From assembly GCF_015644725.1 (NCBI RefSeq), contig NZ_CP064795.1, forward strand, positions 1,114,501 through 1,178,500: a stretch of DNA of 64,000 bases. Reading direction: 5' to 3'. Position numbers and translations under genes: made by a program. The stretch comes from Salinimonas marina (GTDB lineage Bacteria; Pseudomonadota; Gammaproteobacteria; Enterobacterales; Alteromonadaceae). Below, piece after piece: positions 22,053 to 31,426 of the stretch (positions within the stretch are counted from its first letter, which is position 1; every line of letters starts with the position of its first letter). The notes below the pieces were generated by a model, which saw nothing but the letters and a program-made list of their open reading frames with translations, was not told the origin of the DNA and made no database searches.

Positions 22053-22304
22053 ATGTTTTCACCCAAAAGATATGCACGTCTTAAGTGGGCGTGTCGCCGG
22101 GGCATGCTGGAACTCGATGTATTGTTTTTGCCGTTTGTCGAGACCGGCTTCAAAGATATGAGCTTTGAACAACAAGAAGTGTTCGAACGATTACTGACCA
22201 GCGACGATCCCGATTTGTTTGCCTGGTTTATGGGTCATCAGCAATGTCAGGATCCCGAACTGGCCGCCATGGTTAAGCACATTCTGGGTCGTGTTAAAGT
22301 ATAA
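22053..22304 (+). CDS. sdhE: FAD assembly factor SdhE
   Basis: SdhE (CptB/YgfY) promotes flavinylation of succinate dehydrogenase and fumarate reductase. The product of about 83 aa has the RGxxE motif (RRGMLELD) and the family layout of a small five-helix protein. I start at ATG 22053 (MFSPKRYARLKWACRRG); an in-frame ATG lies three codons upstream. Its end overlaps the following ygfX gene by 14 nt, and ygfZ is divergent; sdhE-ygfX is a known pair. Confidence 0.93.
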   Translation: MFSPKRYARLKWACRRGMLELDVLFLPFVETGFKDMSFEQQEVFERLLTSDDPDLFAWFMGHQQCQDPELAAMVKHILGRVKV

Positions 22305-22746
22305 ATTTACGCTCCGCTCGCATCCGCTTCGCCGGTGGCAGTGGGTAGTGCCGCTGGTGGCGGTAGGCGTGGTCGGCGTATGTTTGCCTGAACCGGTGTA
22401 CAGCTATGCCAGTTATCCACTGGTGCTGGCAATCGTTGCCGGGTTAGCCATATATGCGCTTTATGGCTATCATCATTGTGCGGTTCGTCCACCATGGTTG
22501 GTGGGGTTTGACGGGGCGTCTCGCTGGCAGCAAGCCAGCGTCCCGGCTTCATTGGCAGAGGCGCCGATTTGGTGGCTTACCCGGCGATCCCGGATAACGC
22601 CGCTGGGTTTGTATCTTCACTTTTCCTGTAACCAGCAGCCTTGCGGTTACCACTGGATATGGCGTAGTGAATGCGATGAACTGCATTATCGGCGCTTGTC
22701 ACGGGCGATTCTTCATCTTCAACGTGCTACGGCACCGACTCTTTAA
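22291..22746 (+). CDS. ygfX: YgfX (CptA)-family membrane protein
   Basis: The 151-aa product has two closely spaced N-terminal membrane segments, then a soluble part rich in Trp and Arg, as in YgfX. In E. coli YgfX has been linked to SdhE/CptB function and described as a toxin acting on cell division proteins; the role remains unsettled. I chose GTG 22291, which overlaps sdhE by 14 nt. Sequence conservation is weak, so the call depends on location and topology. Confidence 0.7.
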   Translation: MLKYKFTLRSHPLRRWQWVVPLVAVGVVGVCLPEPVYSYASYPLVLAIVAGLAIYALYGYHHCAVRPPWLVGFDGASRWQQASVPASLAEAPIWWLTRRSRITPLGLYLHFSCNQQPCGYHWIWRSECDELHYRRLSRAILHLQRATAPTL

Positions 22747-23655
22747 ATGTGTATGAAATCACTGAAACTAATTTTTCGTGCGGCTACTCAACGCGCCGAC
22801 AAAGCCCGGCTGGTTCAATTTAAGCCACCGGCATTACCAAGCTGTCAGTATTCTCAGTCCCTGCATATCGATAAATCACATTATCAGCAATATTGTGAGC
22901 AGATGAACTGGCCGGTGCACAATGTATTGCATCCATGCTATCTGCAGATGATGAGTTTATCGCTGCAATTACAGTGTTTAACAACCATCAACAGTCCGTT
23001 TCCGGTGATGGGTCTGATCCACAAGTCTAATCAGATAAACCAGCAGCTTTGTATCGACCCTGATGCGCCGTTCATGCTTTACGCCCGGTATCGGGCCATC
23101 CGGCCCCATTACAAAGGTTGGGTGGTGGATATTGAGGTCAGTGCTTCGCAACATCAGCGCACCGTCTATCGGGCGGTGGCCTCTTATCTGGTTAAAACCC
23201 GGGCCCCTCATGTTGCTCCTAAAAAATACCGGCGCGAGCCGCAGCCGTTAGTGTTACCTGAGGCTGTTCAGGAACACACCGTGCTGGTGGCAACCAAAGC
23301 CACTGGGCGTGGTTATGCAAGATTGTCCAAAGATTACAATCCTATTCATTTAAGCCGTTTCAGTGCTTCATTTTTTGGGTTCAGGCAACCTATTGCCCAT
23401 GGTATGTGGAGTTTAGCGCGGCTGTGCGCCGGTTTACCGGATCTGGCTGACCGCCAGAAAATACCGCCTTCGGAAGAAGACAGCGAGGGGGCAGAAATTG
23501 TATTGTCCTGTGAGTTTATCAAGCCCATAAAACTGCCGGCTACCGCGCGAAGCTTTAGCGTTGCAGAGCAGGGCAAGTGTAAATTCTGGTTAACCAACGA
23601 CACCGTGGACGCCCCGCATTTGCTGGGTGAGCTTACGCTGACGTCCGGCCGCTAG
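22747..23655 (+). CDS. MaoC-like hot-dog fold dehydratase
   Basis: The 302-aa product has a C-terminal MaoC/R-hydratase-like hot-dog domain with the motif YARLSKDYNPIHLS (about 190-205) and the following PIAHGMWSL, carrying the Asp and His of the catalytic dyad. The N-terminal half looks like a second degenerate hot-dog domain. Such proteins hydrate enoyl-CoA or act on acyl-ACP; the substrate is unknown. It directly abuts ygfX and converges on nadB. Confidence 0.85.
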   Translation: MCMKSLKLIFRAATQRADKARLVQFKPPALPSCQYSQSLHIDKSHYQQYCEQMNWPVHNVLHPCYLQMMSLSLQLQCLTTINSPFPVMGLIHKSNQINQQLCIDPDAPFMLYARYRAIRPHYKGWVVDIEVSASQHQRTVYRAVASYLVKTRAPHVAPKKYRREPQPLVLPEAVQEHTVLVATKATGRGYARLSKDYNPIHLSRFSASFFGFRQPIAHGMWSLARLCAGLPDLADRQKIPPSEEDSEGAEIVLSCEFIKPIKLPATARSFSVAEQGKCKFWLTNDTVDAPHLLGELTLTSGR

Positions 23656-23657
23656 AA

Positions 23658-25322
23658 TCAGGGGCCCAGCACCCCGGGGGTATTTTGAATACGACTGGCA
23701 GAGGGCACTAAAATCGAAGGTTCAGGGTTATCCTGGGCCTCTGGATAATCCAGATTAAAGTGCAGACCCCGGCTTTCTTTACGCTGCATCGCGCAGCGCA
23801 CAATCAGCTCTGCCACCATCACTAAGTTACGCAGTTCCAGCAGATTGTTCGAAACCCTGAAGTGCGCGTAGTATTCCTGAATTTCCTGTTCCAGCAGATT
23901 AATCCGACGCAGAGCCCGCTCCAGGCGTTTATTAGTGCGCACAATCCCCACATAGTCCCACATAAACAGCCGCAATTCATGCCAGTTATGCTGAATGATA
24001 ACTTCCTCATCAGAGTTGGTAACCTGGCTTTCATCCCAGGCAGGAATGGCTTCATCTTCGTAAGGGTCTTGCAAACGACTAAGAATATGCTCCGCTGCGG
24101 AGGTGGCATAAACCACACATTCAAGTAACGAATTCGAGGCCATGCGGTTCGCCCCGTGTAAGCCGGTATAGGCGACTTCGCCCACCGCATACACATTATC
24201 CAGGTCGGTGCGGGCATTGGTGTCGGTAATAACCCCACCACAACTATAGTGGGCTGCCGGAACCACCGGGATTGGTTGTTGGGTAATATCTATGCCCAGA
24301 TCCAAACAGCGTTTCTGGATATTTGGAAAATGCTTTTCGATAAATTCGGCAGGTTTATGGCTGATATCCAGATACATACAATCTGCACCCAGCCGTTTCA
24401 TTTCATAATCAATGGCCCGGGCCACGATATCACGGGGGGCTAAATCCCCGCGTTTGTCGAAATTCTGCATAAAGCGGGTGCCGTCAGCATGACACAACTG
24501 GGCCCCTTCGCCACGCAGCGCTTCGGAGATCAGAAAGTTGCGTGCTTCAGGGTGATACAAGCAGGTGGGATGGAACTGATTAAATTCCATGTTGGCCACC
24601 CGGCAGCCGGCGCGCCAGGCCATGGCAATGCCATCACCGCTGGACACATCAGGGTTGGAGGTATACTGATATACCTTACTGCCACCGCCAGTGGCCAGCG
24701 TAATGAACCGAGAGCGGATCACCTCGACATGCTCGCGCTTGCGACTCCACACATAGACGCCTGAGCAGCTCCCCGGATGCTGTTTTGACTGAATTAAATC
24801 GATGGCATTGTAACGTTCAAAAAAATGAATGTTAGGGTGTTTGGCCACCGCATCATTTAAGGTGATTTGTAACGCTTCGCCGGTGGCATCGGCGGCGTGC
24901 AGAATGCGGCGATGGCTATGGCCGCCTTCGCGGGTAAGGTGATAGCGTTCTTCACCTTGTTCGTTCTGCTCTTTATCAAAGGGCACCCCATAACCAATCA
25001 GCCAGGTCAGGGCTTCTTTGGCACGTTGAGCGGTATAACGAACCGCATGTTCATCACACAATCCTGCGCCGGCCTGCAACGTATCCTGCACATGGGCATC
25101 GATGGAGTCCTTTTCATCAAACACCGCAGCGATACCGCCCTGAGCATAGCGAGTAGACCCCTCATTGCGATCGCTTTTGCTAAGTACTATCACTTTGCAG
25201 TGGTCTGCTAATTTTAACGCCAGGCTGAGACCCGCCGCCCCACTGCCGATGATAAGAACATCACAGCTGTGCTCGATAGGCTGTGGGTGCGCAGAAGAGG
25301 GTGAAGATGACACTGAATTCAT
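23658..25322 (-). CDS. nadB: L-aspartate oxidase
   Basis: NadB oxidises L-aspartate to iminoaspartate, the first step of de novo NAD synthesis, using FAD. The 554-aa product has the Rossmann motif [15 protein letters not shown] near residue 25, and the flavoprotein blocks [23 protein letters not shown] and [20 protein letters not shown]. An N-terminal Ser/Pro-rich extension of about 20 residues precedes the flavin fold. It is divergent from rpoE, a conserved gammaproteobacterial arrangement. Its sequence contains an intact G6 run at 24434-24439. Confidence 0.96.
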   Translation of the reverse strand: MNSVSSSPSSAHPQPIEHSCDVLIIGSGAAGLSLALKLADHCKVIVLSKSDRNEGSTRYAQGGIAAVFDEKDSIDAHVQDTLQAGAGLCDEHAVRYTAQRAKEALTWLIGYGVPFDKEQNEQGEERYHLTREGGHSHRRILHAADATGEALQITLNDAVAKHPNIHFFERYNAIDLIQSKQHPGSCSGVYVWSRKREHVEVIRSRFITLATGGGSKVYQYTSNPDVSSGDGIAMAWRAGCRVANMEFNQFHPTCLYHPEARNFLISEALRGEGAQLCHADGTRFMQNFDKRGDLAPRDIVARAIDYEMKRLGADCMYLDISHKPAEFIEKHFPNIQKRCLDLGIDITQQPIPVVPAAHYSCGGVITDTNARTDLDNVYAVGEVAYTGLHGANRMASNSLLECVVYATSAAEHILSRLQDPYEDEAIPAWDESQVTNSDEEVIIQHNWHELRLFMWDYVGIVRTNKRLERALRRINLLEQEIQEYYAHFRVSNNLLELRNLVMVAELIVRCAMQRKESRGLHFNLDYPEAQDNPEPSILVPSASRIQNTPGVLGP

Positions 25323-25440
25323 GTATTTTAGCAGGTATTCATTAAGCTAAGGTCCGGCAAGTCTAATGGATAGGCAGTAAAACTCAATGGGCTTGTAAGT
25401 AATGTTCCGCGGAAATTTGATTATTTATCAATAAAAGCAC

Positions 25441-25466
25441 GAACTTTTTAAATTTGTGGCAGTCTA
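25441..25466 (+). promoter_or_regulatory. Sigma-E promoter of rpoE
   Basis: GAACTT at 25441-25446, a 15-nt spacer and GTCTA at 25462-25466 match the known sigma-E consensus (GGAACTT-N15/16-GTCTAA) closely. It lies about 55 nt before the rpoE start, as expected for autoregulation of rpoE-rseABC. Confidence 0.85.
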
Positions 25467-25520
25467 CTTCAATGCTTATGTGGGCTGTTAGGAAGTAGAA
25501 GTATAGGAGTGGTGGCTCGG

Positions 25521-26099
25521 ATGAGCGAGCAGATGACCGATCAACAACTTGTTGAAAAAGTACAAAATGGTGACAAAAACGCGTTCAATCTGCTAGTAAC
25601 AAAGTATCAGCATAAAGTTATGCATTTGGTATCACGCTATGTCAAAAACAGTGGCGATGTAGCGGATGTCACCCAGGATGCCTTTATCAAGGCCTATCGG
25701 GCACTACCCAACTTTCGCGGGGACAGCGCATTTTATACGTGGCTCTACCGTATCGCGGTAAACAGTGCAAAAAACTACCTGGTATCGCAGGGGCGCAAGC
25801 CACCTGCCAGTGATGTGGATGCTGAAGAAGCAGATTATTACGAAGGAAGCGATGCGCTCAAAGAGCACTCGACTCCCGAGCGAAGCCTGTTATCCAGTGA
25901 GATTGAAGCGACTTTGTTTCGGGTTGTGGACAAACTCCCCGATGATTTACGCATGGCTATTACCCTGCGTGAAATCGAAGGGCTCAGTTATGAAGAAATA
26001 GCGAATGTAATGGAGTGTCCGGTAGGTACCGTGCGCTCTCGTATTTTTCGGGCGAGGGAAGCAATTGATAAAGTTTTGCAGCCTTTGCTAGAAAATTGA
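25521..26099 (+). CDS. rpoE: RNA polymerase sigma-E factor
   Basis: RpoE is the ECF sigma factor for envelope stress. The 192-aa product starts MSEQMTDQQLVEKVQNGDKNAFN and has the region 2 (RALPNFRGDSAFYTWLYRIAVN) and region 4 (LREIEGLSYEEIANVMECPVGTVRSRIFRAREAI) signatures in nearly E. coli form. I use ATG 25521 instead of an upstream GTG because it matches the family start. A sigma-E promoter precedes it. It heads rpoE-rseA-rseB-rseC. Confidence 0.98.
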   Translation: MSEQMTDQQLVEKVQNGDKNAFNLLVTKYQHKVMHLVSRYVKNSGDVADVTQDAFIKAYRALPNFRGDSAFYTWLYRIAVNSAKNYLVSQGRKPPASDVDAEEADYYEGSDALKEHSTPERSLLSSEIEATLFRVVDKLPDDLRMAITLREIEGLSYEEIANVMECPVGTVRSRIFRAREAIDKVLQPLLEN

Positions 26100-26174
26100 A
26101 CTTTTCTGTAATGAGTCGGACTAACCAGCTGTGATTAAGTGTTGTTCGATCAGAATTGATCAGGATTTGTTTAT

Positions 26175-26759
26175 ATGACGCAACAGCGAGAAAAATTGTC
26201 AGCCTTTATGGATGGCGAACTTGGTAGCAGTGAAATCCTGCCATCAATCAAGCAGGATCCGCAGCTACAGGAAAAATGGCGGCGTTATCATGTAATCAGA
26301 AGCGGTCTTCGTAAAGAGGGCGCGGTGGCGCCGGAGCTGGATATAACAGCTCAGGTTGCAGCAGCGTTGGCCGATGAACCCACGATTATGGCGCCTAAAC
26401 CGTCGATGTGGAAGCGCCTGACCCAGACTGGTACCGTCACCCCGTTTGCCAAGCACACGGGACAATTGGCGGTAGCCGCGTCGGTGGCGCTAGCGGTAAT
26501 TATGGGGGTGCAGCAGATGAATCAGCCAGCCCCGGTACAAACCCCGTCTGGCTCGGCAGCCCCATTGATTGGTACACCGGGCGGATTAGCGCCGGTTAGC
26601 TTAGAGCAAACCCGCTCTGTACCACGTAATGATATGGCGGTGATGATGGAGAAAAAACGTAAAATTAATGCGTTGATTGCCGATCATGAGCAGCAGATTA
26701 AGCTTAAACAGACCACCGAAAAAACCACAGAGTCGCAGGAGCTGCAACCTGAACAGTAA
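26175..26759 (+). CDS. rseA: Anti-sigma-E factor RseA
   Basis: RseA is the inner-membrane anti-sigma factor that holds RpoE and is cleaved by DegS and RseP. The 194-aa product begins with the cytoplasmic anti-sigma domain (KLSAFMDGELGSSEIL), has one membrane helix at about residues 95-113 (TGQLAVAASVALAVIMGV), and a periplasmic tail rich in Gln/Pro that would bind RseB. It lies 75 nt after rpoE. Confidence 0.94.
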   Translation: MTQQREKLSAFMDGELGSSEILPSIKQDPQLQEKWRRYHVIRSGLRKEGAVAPELDITAQVAAALADEPTIMAPKPSMWKRLTQTGTVTPFAKHTGQLAVAASVALAVIMGVQQMNQPAPVQTPSGSAAPLIGTPGGLAPVSLEQTRSVPRNDMAVMMEKKRKINALIADHEQQIKLKQTTEKTTESQELQPEQ

Positions 26760-26823
26760 TGGTGTGCAACATGCCTTGTTGCCAATAAATGTTTATAAAG
26801 GTGAGGCAGCTGCCTATTGCAGG

Positions 26824-27912
26824 ATGAGCAGCGCCGCAAATACTCATCGGCTTTTACCAGGCTGTACTTTTGCCCATTTAAGCAAAAGGTTGGCGGCCAC
26901 CGTCTTACTTGCGTGTGTAACAGTGAGCGCCGCCTACGCAACGCCTCAAACCACATCAGCATCCCAGCCCAACCCGTCGTCTCAGACCGGGGATGAACCC
27001 GGGCCAACTGCAAAAGTCGCTGATGCCCGGAGCTGGTTGCAAAAACTTGCTCAGATGGTCGCTACTCAGAATTTTCATGTCGCATTTGTCCAGGCTCGTG
27101 CCGGGCAGGAAACCATCCCCTGGTTATGGCGTCATGGGGTAATGGCTGATGGTACCGTGATGGAGCAACTGAATCTGCAAAATGGCCCCGGCCAGGAGCA
27201 AATTCGGGTGGGACAGGTGGTAAGCGTGTTTGAACCTGATGTACCCCCTTATAGCGTGCGGTCTGGTGCTATTCATGGTCCTATACCGGCAATGTTACTG
27301 AACCAGCCCGCCAGACTGGAGCAAGCCTATAAGTTTGTAACAGTAGGGCGGGCCCGTATTTCCGGACGCACCGCGCAGCAGCTGCGCATCATTAGTCGCG
27401 ATAACACCCGTTTTTCTTACCAGCTATGGCTGGATGAGACCACCGGAATGCTGCTCAAACTTGATACAGTGGATTTACAGGGCAATGTGCTGGAACAAAT
27501 TCAGGTAACCTCATTTGAGGTAACCGACAAGCCCCATGATTACTTTTCCAAAGTGAACCAGTCTTCTTTACCACAGCCTATGGCCGGCCGGCGGGGGCAA
27601 TCTCAGCAACATAACTGGCAGGTAGGCTTTTTGCCCAAGGGCATGGTAGAAGTAAGCCAGAATGTGCGCCGTCTTGCCCTGACCGGACAGGCAGTGGAAC
27701 ACAAATTGTTTAGTGACGGATTGGTGGACGTGTCGGTCTACGTGCAATCAGCGAAGCAGGCAATCGGCAGTGATTTAGCGCTGCGCCACGATTTGAATAC
27801 CTTTTTAACCTTTACCAGCGGCGCTGCGCAGGTTACCGTCGTCGGCGAAATTCCATTAAAGACCGCCAACGCCATGGCCCAGTCTTTAACCTTGAGCAAA
27901 GAAAATCAATGA
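26824..27912 (+). CDS. rseB: Sigma-E regulatory protein RseB
   Basis: RseB is the periplasmic protein that binds RseA and mislocalised LPS/porin signals. The product of about 362 aa has a signal peptide (LAATVLLACVTVSAAYA) and the MucB/RseB N-terminal LolA-like domain plus the smaller C-terminal domain (NWQVGFLPKGMVEV). I start at ATG 26824; an in-frame upstream start would overlap rseA by more than 80 nt. The stop overlaps rseC (ATGA). Confidence 0.93.
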   Translation: MSSAANTHRLLPGCTFAHLSKRLAATVLLACVTVSAAYATPQTTSASQPNPSSQTGDEPGPTAKVADARSWLQKLAQMVATQNFHVAFVQARAGQETIPWLWRHGVMADGTVMEQLNLQNGPGQEQIRVGQVVSVFEPDVPPYSVRSGAIHGPIPAMLLNQPARLEQAYKFVTVGRARISGRTAQQLRIISRDNTRFSYQLWLDETTGMLLKLDTVDLQGNVLEQIQVTSFEVTDKPHDYFSKVNQSSLPQPMAGRRGQSQQHNWQVGFLPKGMVEVSQNVRRLALTGQAVEHKLFSDGLVDVSVYVQSAKQAIGSDLALRHDLNTFLTFTSGAAQVTVVGEIPLKTANAMAQSLTLSKENQ

Positions 27913-28379
27913 TTACCGAAACCGCCACCGTGGTTGCTGTAGACCAGGACAGGGTAACCGTAGAAGCAGCAATAAAATCTACCTGTTCATCCTGCCAGGC
28001 GCAGTCTGACTGTGGCTCAGGGGTAATCTCCCGTGCTATGGCGCCAAAAGTACAACACCTTGAAATTGAAACACCGATGTCGGTGAAGGTGGGTGATACG
28101 GTGCAGGTAGGTATTCCTGAAGCCGGCCTGTTAAGCGCTTCAGTATGGCTTTACCTGGTACCGCTGTTGGTGTTTTTACTTTCTGCGGCTGGTCTTACTC
28201 AACTCCAGGCCTGGTTAAACACCGGTCACGAGCTGTTGGTAGTGGCGGGCGCCGCAGGGATAACCCTGGCAGCTTTTGTGGGGGTCTCAGGCCATCTCAA
28301 GAAAATCGATAAAAGCCGCTTTCGTCCCGTGCTTCTTGCCGTTAACAAGTCCTCTTCTGCTCCCAGGCCCGCGCTATAA
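27909..28379 (+). CDS. rseC: Sigma-E system protein RseC
   Basis: RseC is an inner-membrane protein of the sigma-E operon, related to SoxR-reducing systems. The 156-aa product has the N-terminal Cys cluster CSSCQAQSDCG (residues about 24-34) and two membrane helices (VWLYLVPLLVFLLSAAG and LLVVAGAAGITLAAFVG). Its start overlaps the rseB stop. lepA should follow, and indeed its first codons are found 191 nt downstream. Confidence 0.93.
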   Translation: MITETATVVAVDQDRVTVEAAIKSTCSSCQAQSDCGSGVISRAMAPKVQHLEIETPMSVKVGDTVQVGIPEAGLLSASVWLYLVPLLVFLLSAAGLTQLQAWLNTGHELLVVAGAAGITLAAFVGVSGHLKKIDKSRFRPVLLAVNKSSSAPRPAL

Positions 28380-28570
28380 AACCTAACGACAGGGCTTTGC
28401 TGCCTCCACAGTGAACTAATTCGCTTTTATGCGCAGAAATAGGTAAAATCCGCACGCTTCTCGCTGTTTTTTTGGCTTTGTTTTATTCCACAAAGCGACA
28501 GCGGCCCTGAGTCTTTGCTGCGGCAAAGTATTTATAACGTTTTGACTTATTGCAGGTAACCTCCAGCATT

Positions 28571-28642
28571 ATGCAACATTCGCACATTCGTAACTTTAGT
28601 ATTATTGCTCATATAGATAATCCTTATAAAAAATTCGCTTAA
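28571..28642 (+). pseudogene. lepA: 5' remnant of lepA, interrupted by prophage
   Basis: The first codons read MQHSHIRNFSIIAHID, which is the N-terminus of the elongation factor 4 GTPase LepA up to the start of its P-loop (normally AHIDHGKST). After the Asp codon the reading becomes phage sequence (NPYKKFA) and stops at 28642. The location after rpoE-rseABC is exactly where lepA belongs. The remainder of lepA should lie beyond the prophage's right end, outside this window. Whether the cell still makes LepA depends on a new start at that junction. Confidence 0.9.
28592..28618. other. Left attachment site (attL) region in lepA
   Basis: The lepA reading ends and phage sequence begins just after 28618, followed 370 nt later by an integrase gene. 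The crossover core must lie within the last lepA codons, probably in the segment ending TTGCTCATATAGAT. Its exact limits need the right junction, which is not in the window. Confidence 0.6.
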
Positions 28643-28756
28643 CAAATATAGTAACTTAGCGAAAAGCGAACAGCTGCAGACCCCGTAAATACTGTCTTTC
28701 TCCACTTTTCACTACGCAATCACGCGCAGACATTATATAATCAACACAATGAATTT

Positions 28757-28930
28757 AGGTCCCCCAATAGGTCCCGAAATCTGGGGGACCTATTGGGGAC
28801 CTGTAAAACCACTTTTGGGGACCTGTCGGCCCTGCAAGTCCTGTAAAATCTAGCCTGCAGAGCGTTAGCGAAAAACGGCCAGGGGTGCTTTTTCAATTTC
28901 ATAGGTCCCCCGATTTATCTTCGGGGACCT
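28757..28930. repeat. Seven AGGTCCCC/GGGGACCT sites between attL and integrase
   Basis: Sites start at 28757, 28769 (AGGTCCC only), 28784, 28795, 28817, 28903 and 28923. The first four make a long imperfect inverted repeat, and the last two form a hairpin with a short loop. They occupy most of the 345-nt gap between the lepA remnant and integrase, which has no gene. They could be integrase arm-type or directionality-factor sites, or operators of the integrase promoter. Confidence 0.85.
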
Positions 28931-28987
28931 ACGGCACCAGGGAGTAACCAACCTGGGATCCCAAAACCAACACAGGGAATTTAAACC

Positions 28988-30262
28988 ATGGCTTTAACGG
29001 ATATTTGGCTAAGAAAAAACAATGGCCGACTGACCGCTAAGGAAGAATTAACCAGCGATACCGGCGCCATGTTTGCCCGATTACGGGGTGGCAAAATATC
29101 GTTTATTTACCGGCCTTATTTACAATCTGGCGAGCGCATCAAAATGACCCTGGGGAGTTACCCCAAAATGTCATTAAAGGATGCCAGGGATAAACGGGAC
29201 GAATACAACCGGATGGTTAACGAGGGGCACGATCCCCGGCGTAAACTGATGGCCACACGTTTTACCAATGCAACCCAGCCAACAGTAAACGAGCTGTTTA
29301 CCGTCTGGTATGAAAACCAGGCCATGGTCAGGAAGAAAAACCCGGCGTTGCATTTGCGCACCTACGAATTACACCTTAAAAAAGAATTCGGCAATATGAA
29401 CTACGTAGATTTGCCCAGGGTCGTGGTGGGCAAATACCTAGTGCAAAAAGCCAATGAGGTGCCCCATATTGCATTACGCATTATTTCGGATATGAAAGCC
29501 TGTATAAATTACGCCAAAATTCACGGGCTCACTGATGCGGAAAATGTCTTTCAGATATTTACCAGTCGTTCCCTGGGGATCTCAAGATCCATAGGTAAGC
29601 GGGTGTTATCCGGGGAAGAATTGCGCCTTATGTATAAAACCCTGGATAGCATGGACATGAATGAAAAGAATCTGGCCATAGTTAATCTGATGCTTTTCTA
29701 TGGGTGCCGGGGCGCAGAGATCCGGGAAACACGCAAAGACTGGCTGAATTTTGAAACCATGACCTGGACGGTACCACCAGAGTTTCATAAAACGGGTGGA
29801 AAGACGGGCAAGCCCCTGGTACGTCCAATCTTGGATGAAATGAAGCATTTGTGGGAAATCCTGTTGGCTTTCAGTGGTGATAGCCAGTATGTGTGTACTC
29901 TTATGGCCAGCAAGAACAAGAAGACCGACAAGCAAATGAGCGCCAATGCGTTACGGTCAATTGCCGGGCAGATTATCAATCATGCGGTGGGGCACTTCAA
30001 AGACGCCCAGGGCGAACCAATCACCTGGGAACATTGGACCAATCACGATTTGCGGCGTACGGCTCGATCCCATTGGTCCGAGTTTGGCGATTGGGCAGTG
30101 TGTGAAAAGATGCTGGGCCACTCATTACCTGGTGAGGCGGACGTATACGACCATAACCAGTACATGGGGCAAATGCGGGCTATCTATCGCCAGTGGTGGA
30201 ACCAGATCCAGGAATACGCCGGCGAAACTAATGTGGTACAGTTTGAAAAAGCTAGTGTTTAA
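28988..30262 (+). CDS. int: Phage tyrosine integrase (DUF4102 type)
   Basis: The 424-aa product has the N-terminal arm-binding domain of the P4/CP4-57-like integrases (LTDIWLRKN..., GSYPKMSLKDARDKRDE), a central SAM-like domain and a C-terminal catalytic domain. Catalytic residues are recognisable as R241 (FYGCRGAEIRE), H353 and R356 (NHDLRRTARSHW), H378 (MLGHS) and the probable nucleophile Tyr387 (ADVYDHNQY). It lies next to attL and reads inward, as usual. It likely catalyses insertion into lepA. Confidence 0.95.
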   Translation: MALTDIWLRKNNGRLTAKEELTSDTGAMFARLRGGKISFIYRPYLQSGERIKMTLGSYPKMSLKDARDKRDEYNRMVNEGHDPRRKLMATRFTNATQPTVNELFTVWYENQAMVRKKNPALHLRTYELHLKKEFGNMNYVDLPRVVVGKYLVQKANEVPHIALRIISDMKACINYAKIHGLTDAENVFQIFTSRSLGISRSIGKRVLSGEELRLMYKTLDSMDMNEKNLAIVNLMLFYGCRGAEIRETRKDWLNFETMTWTVPPEFHKTGGKTGKPLVRPILDEMKHLWEILLAFSGDSQYVCTLMASKNKKTDKQMSANALRSIAGQIINHAVGHFKDAQGEPITWEHWTNHDLRRTARSHWSEFGDWAVCEKMLGHSLPGEADVYDHNQYMGQMRAIYRQWWNQIQEYAGETNVVQFEKASV

Positions 30263-30295
30263 AATGAAAAACAACCTAAGTATTTAAATCTATTT

Positions 30296-30910
30296 TTAAC
30301 CACCATTGGCTACTTTTCCCTCAGTACTCCTCATTTTTCCGGTTTTCCAATCAAGATATAACATTCGAGAAAAAATAAGTGAAAAATAAATTGTCAGTAT
30401 AAATACAATAAAACTAGCGAAATTAATGAACTTTAACTCTGAGGTGATTGTTACAAGTTCATATGACATCCAGAAATAACCTATAATGAAAGGAAGTAAT
30501 ATGCTCAAGTTGTAGATTGTATTAATTCTGTTCCACTTTCCAGTGAATACTCGATATCGAAACTCAGAATCTGTTTCAAACATTAACGACAATGATTCAG
30601 GAGTTGAGCCATATACATCTATCAATAACTTTTCATACCTTATAAATAATAACATTTCTCTAATGGTGCTAATAGTGTAATTTATAGCAAATGCCAGCGA
30701 TACAATATATAAGATGAAAATGGCGTAGATTGATTTTACTTCAAAGCCAATCATAGCCAGTTTTATTGAGGTGTTCATTTCAGTTGTGTTGTATATAAAT
30801 AAAGATAGCAAAAATATACTTGCAGAAGTTTTGTCTAATTTATTTCTTAGTATCCTAATGTTTTTTAAGTTATCTTCCAGTAGTTCTATTTCTTTTTCTT
30901 TAATATTCAT
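30296..30910 (-). CDS. Hypothetical membrane protein (cargo gene)
   Basis: I do not recognise this family. The 204-aa product has four predicted membrane segments (around 30-47, 60-80, 130-150, 165-185) with a coiled or helical N-terminus rich in Glu and Lys. It is very AT-rich compared with its neighbours, which suggests recent transfer. It is the last of six leftward cargo genes, converging on integrase. In the spacer upstream of it lies an attC-like motif (see 31038). Confidence 0.6.
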   Translation of the reverse strand: MNIKEKEIELLEDNLKNIRILRNKLDKTSASIFLLSLFIYNTTEMNTSIKLAMIGFEVKSIYAIFILYIVSLAFAINYTISTIREMLLFIRYEKLLIDVYGSTPESLSLMFETDSEFRYRVFTGKWNRINTIYNLSILLPFIIGYFWMSYELVTITSELKFINFASFIVFILTIYFSLIFSRMLYLDWKTGKMRSTEGKVANGG

Positions 30911-31037
30911 TTAAATGTAAATCCTATACATTTTCTGTCTGATGGCCAACTCAAAGATAAGGGACATTAGGACGGTGGCTATATTATAAGCAACTGATTT
31001 ACGTGTTACTATCCCAGCGAGCATCCTAACGTTTCAA

Positions 31038-31057
31038 CGCAATTGTTATGTATGTGA
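31038..31057 (-). repeat. attC-like motif after lipoprotein gene
   Basis: Read on the minus strand, ACATAACAATTGCG follows the stop codon of the lipoprotein gene within a few bases, and ACGTTAGGATGC follows about 16 nt later. This resembles the 5' end of marine integron attC sites (TATAACAAACGCC in the Vibrio repeat). Confidence 0.45.
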
Positions 31058-31426
31058 TCAATTGACTTGCATTGATGATGGGTTGTTGTTTTGCGTAATT
31101 GTGTAATTAGCTACAACTCCATTCTTTAGCAAAATATCTAGAGTTTTTTGATTTCCAGTCGTTTTAACATCCATAGTAACTATGTAGCTCTGGGCTTTGG
31201 CAGTGCCAGCTGAATAGAAGTAGAGCCATTTTTCTTCATTTTGAGAAATAACACTTTTTGAATATGGCTCACCAAAAATCTGAGACAGTTCTGACGCAGT
31301 AGTCTTACCCTTCTGAATCTCAGATGCTTTTTCGATAGGAAAGTCCGTTCCAACTGAATACGTTGATGTGGCGCAGCCAAATAAAGTGGTAAGTGACAGT
31401 GCTATAGCAAAAATACCTTTTTTCAT
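31058..31426 (-). CDS. Putative BamE/SmpA-like small lipoprotein
   Basis: The 122-aa product has a lipoprotein signal peptide with lipobox LFGC at the cleavage point (Cys18), so it should be anchored in the outer or inner membrane. The mature part contains IQKGKTTASELSQIFGEPYSKS and KWLYFYS, the helix-turn pattern of the SmpA/OmlA (BamE-like) domain. No phage function is implied; it looks like a cargo (moron) gene. It is followed directly by an attC-like motif. Confidence 0.7.
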   Translation of the reverse strand: MKKGIFAIALSLTTLFGCATSTYSVGTDFPIEKASEIQKGKTTASELSQIFGEPYSKSVISQNEEKWLYFYSAGTAKAQSYIVTMDVKTTGNQKTLDILLKNGVVANYTITQNNNPSSMQVN

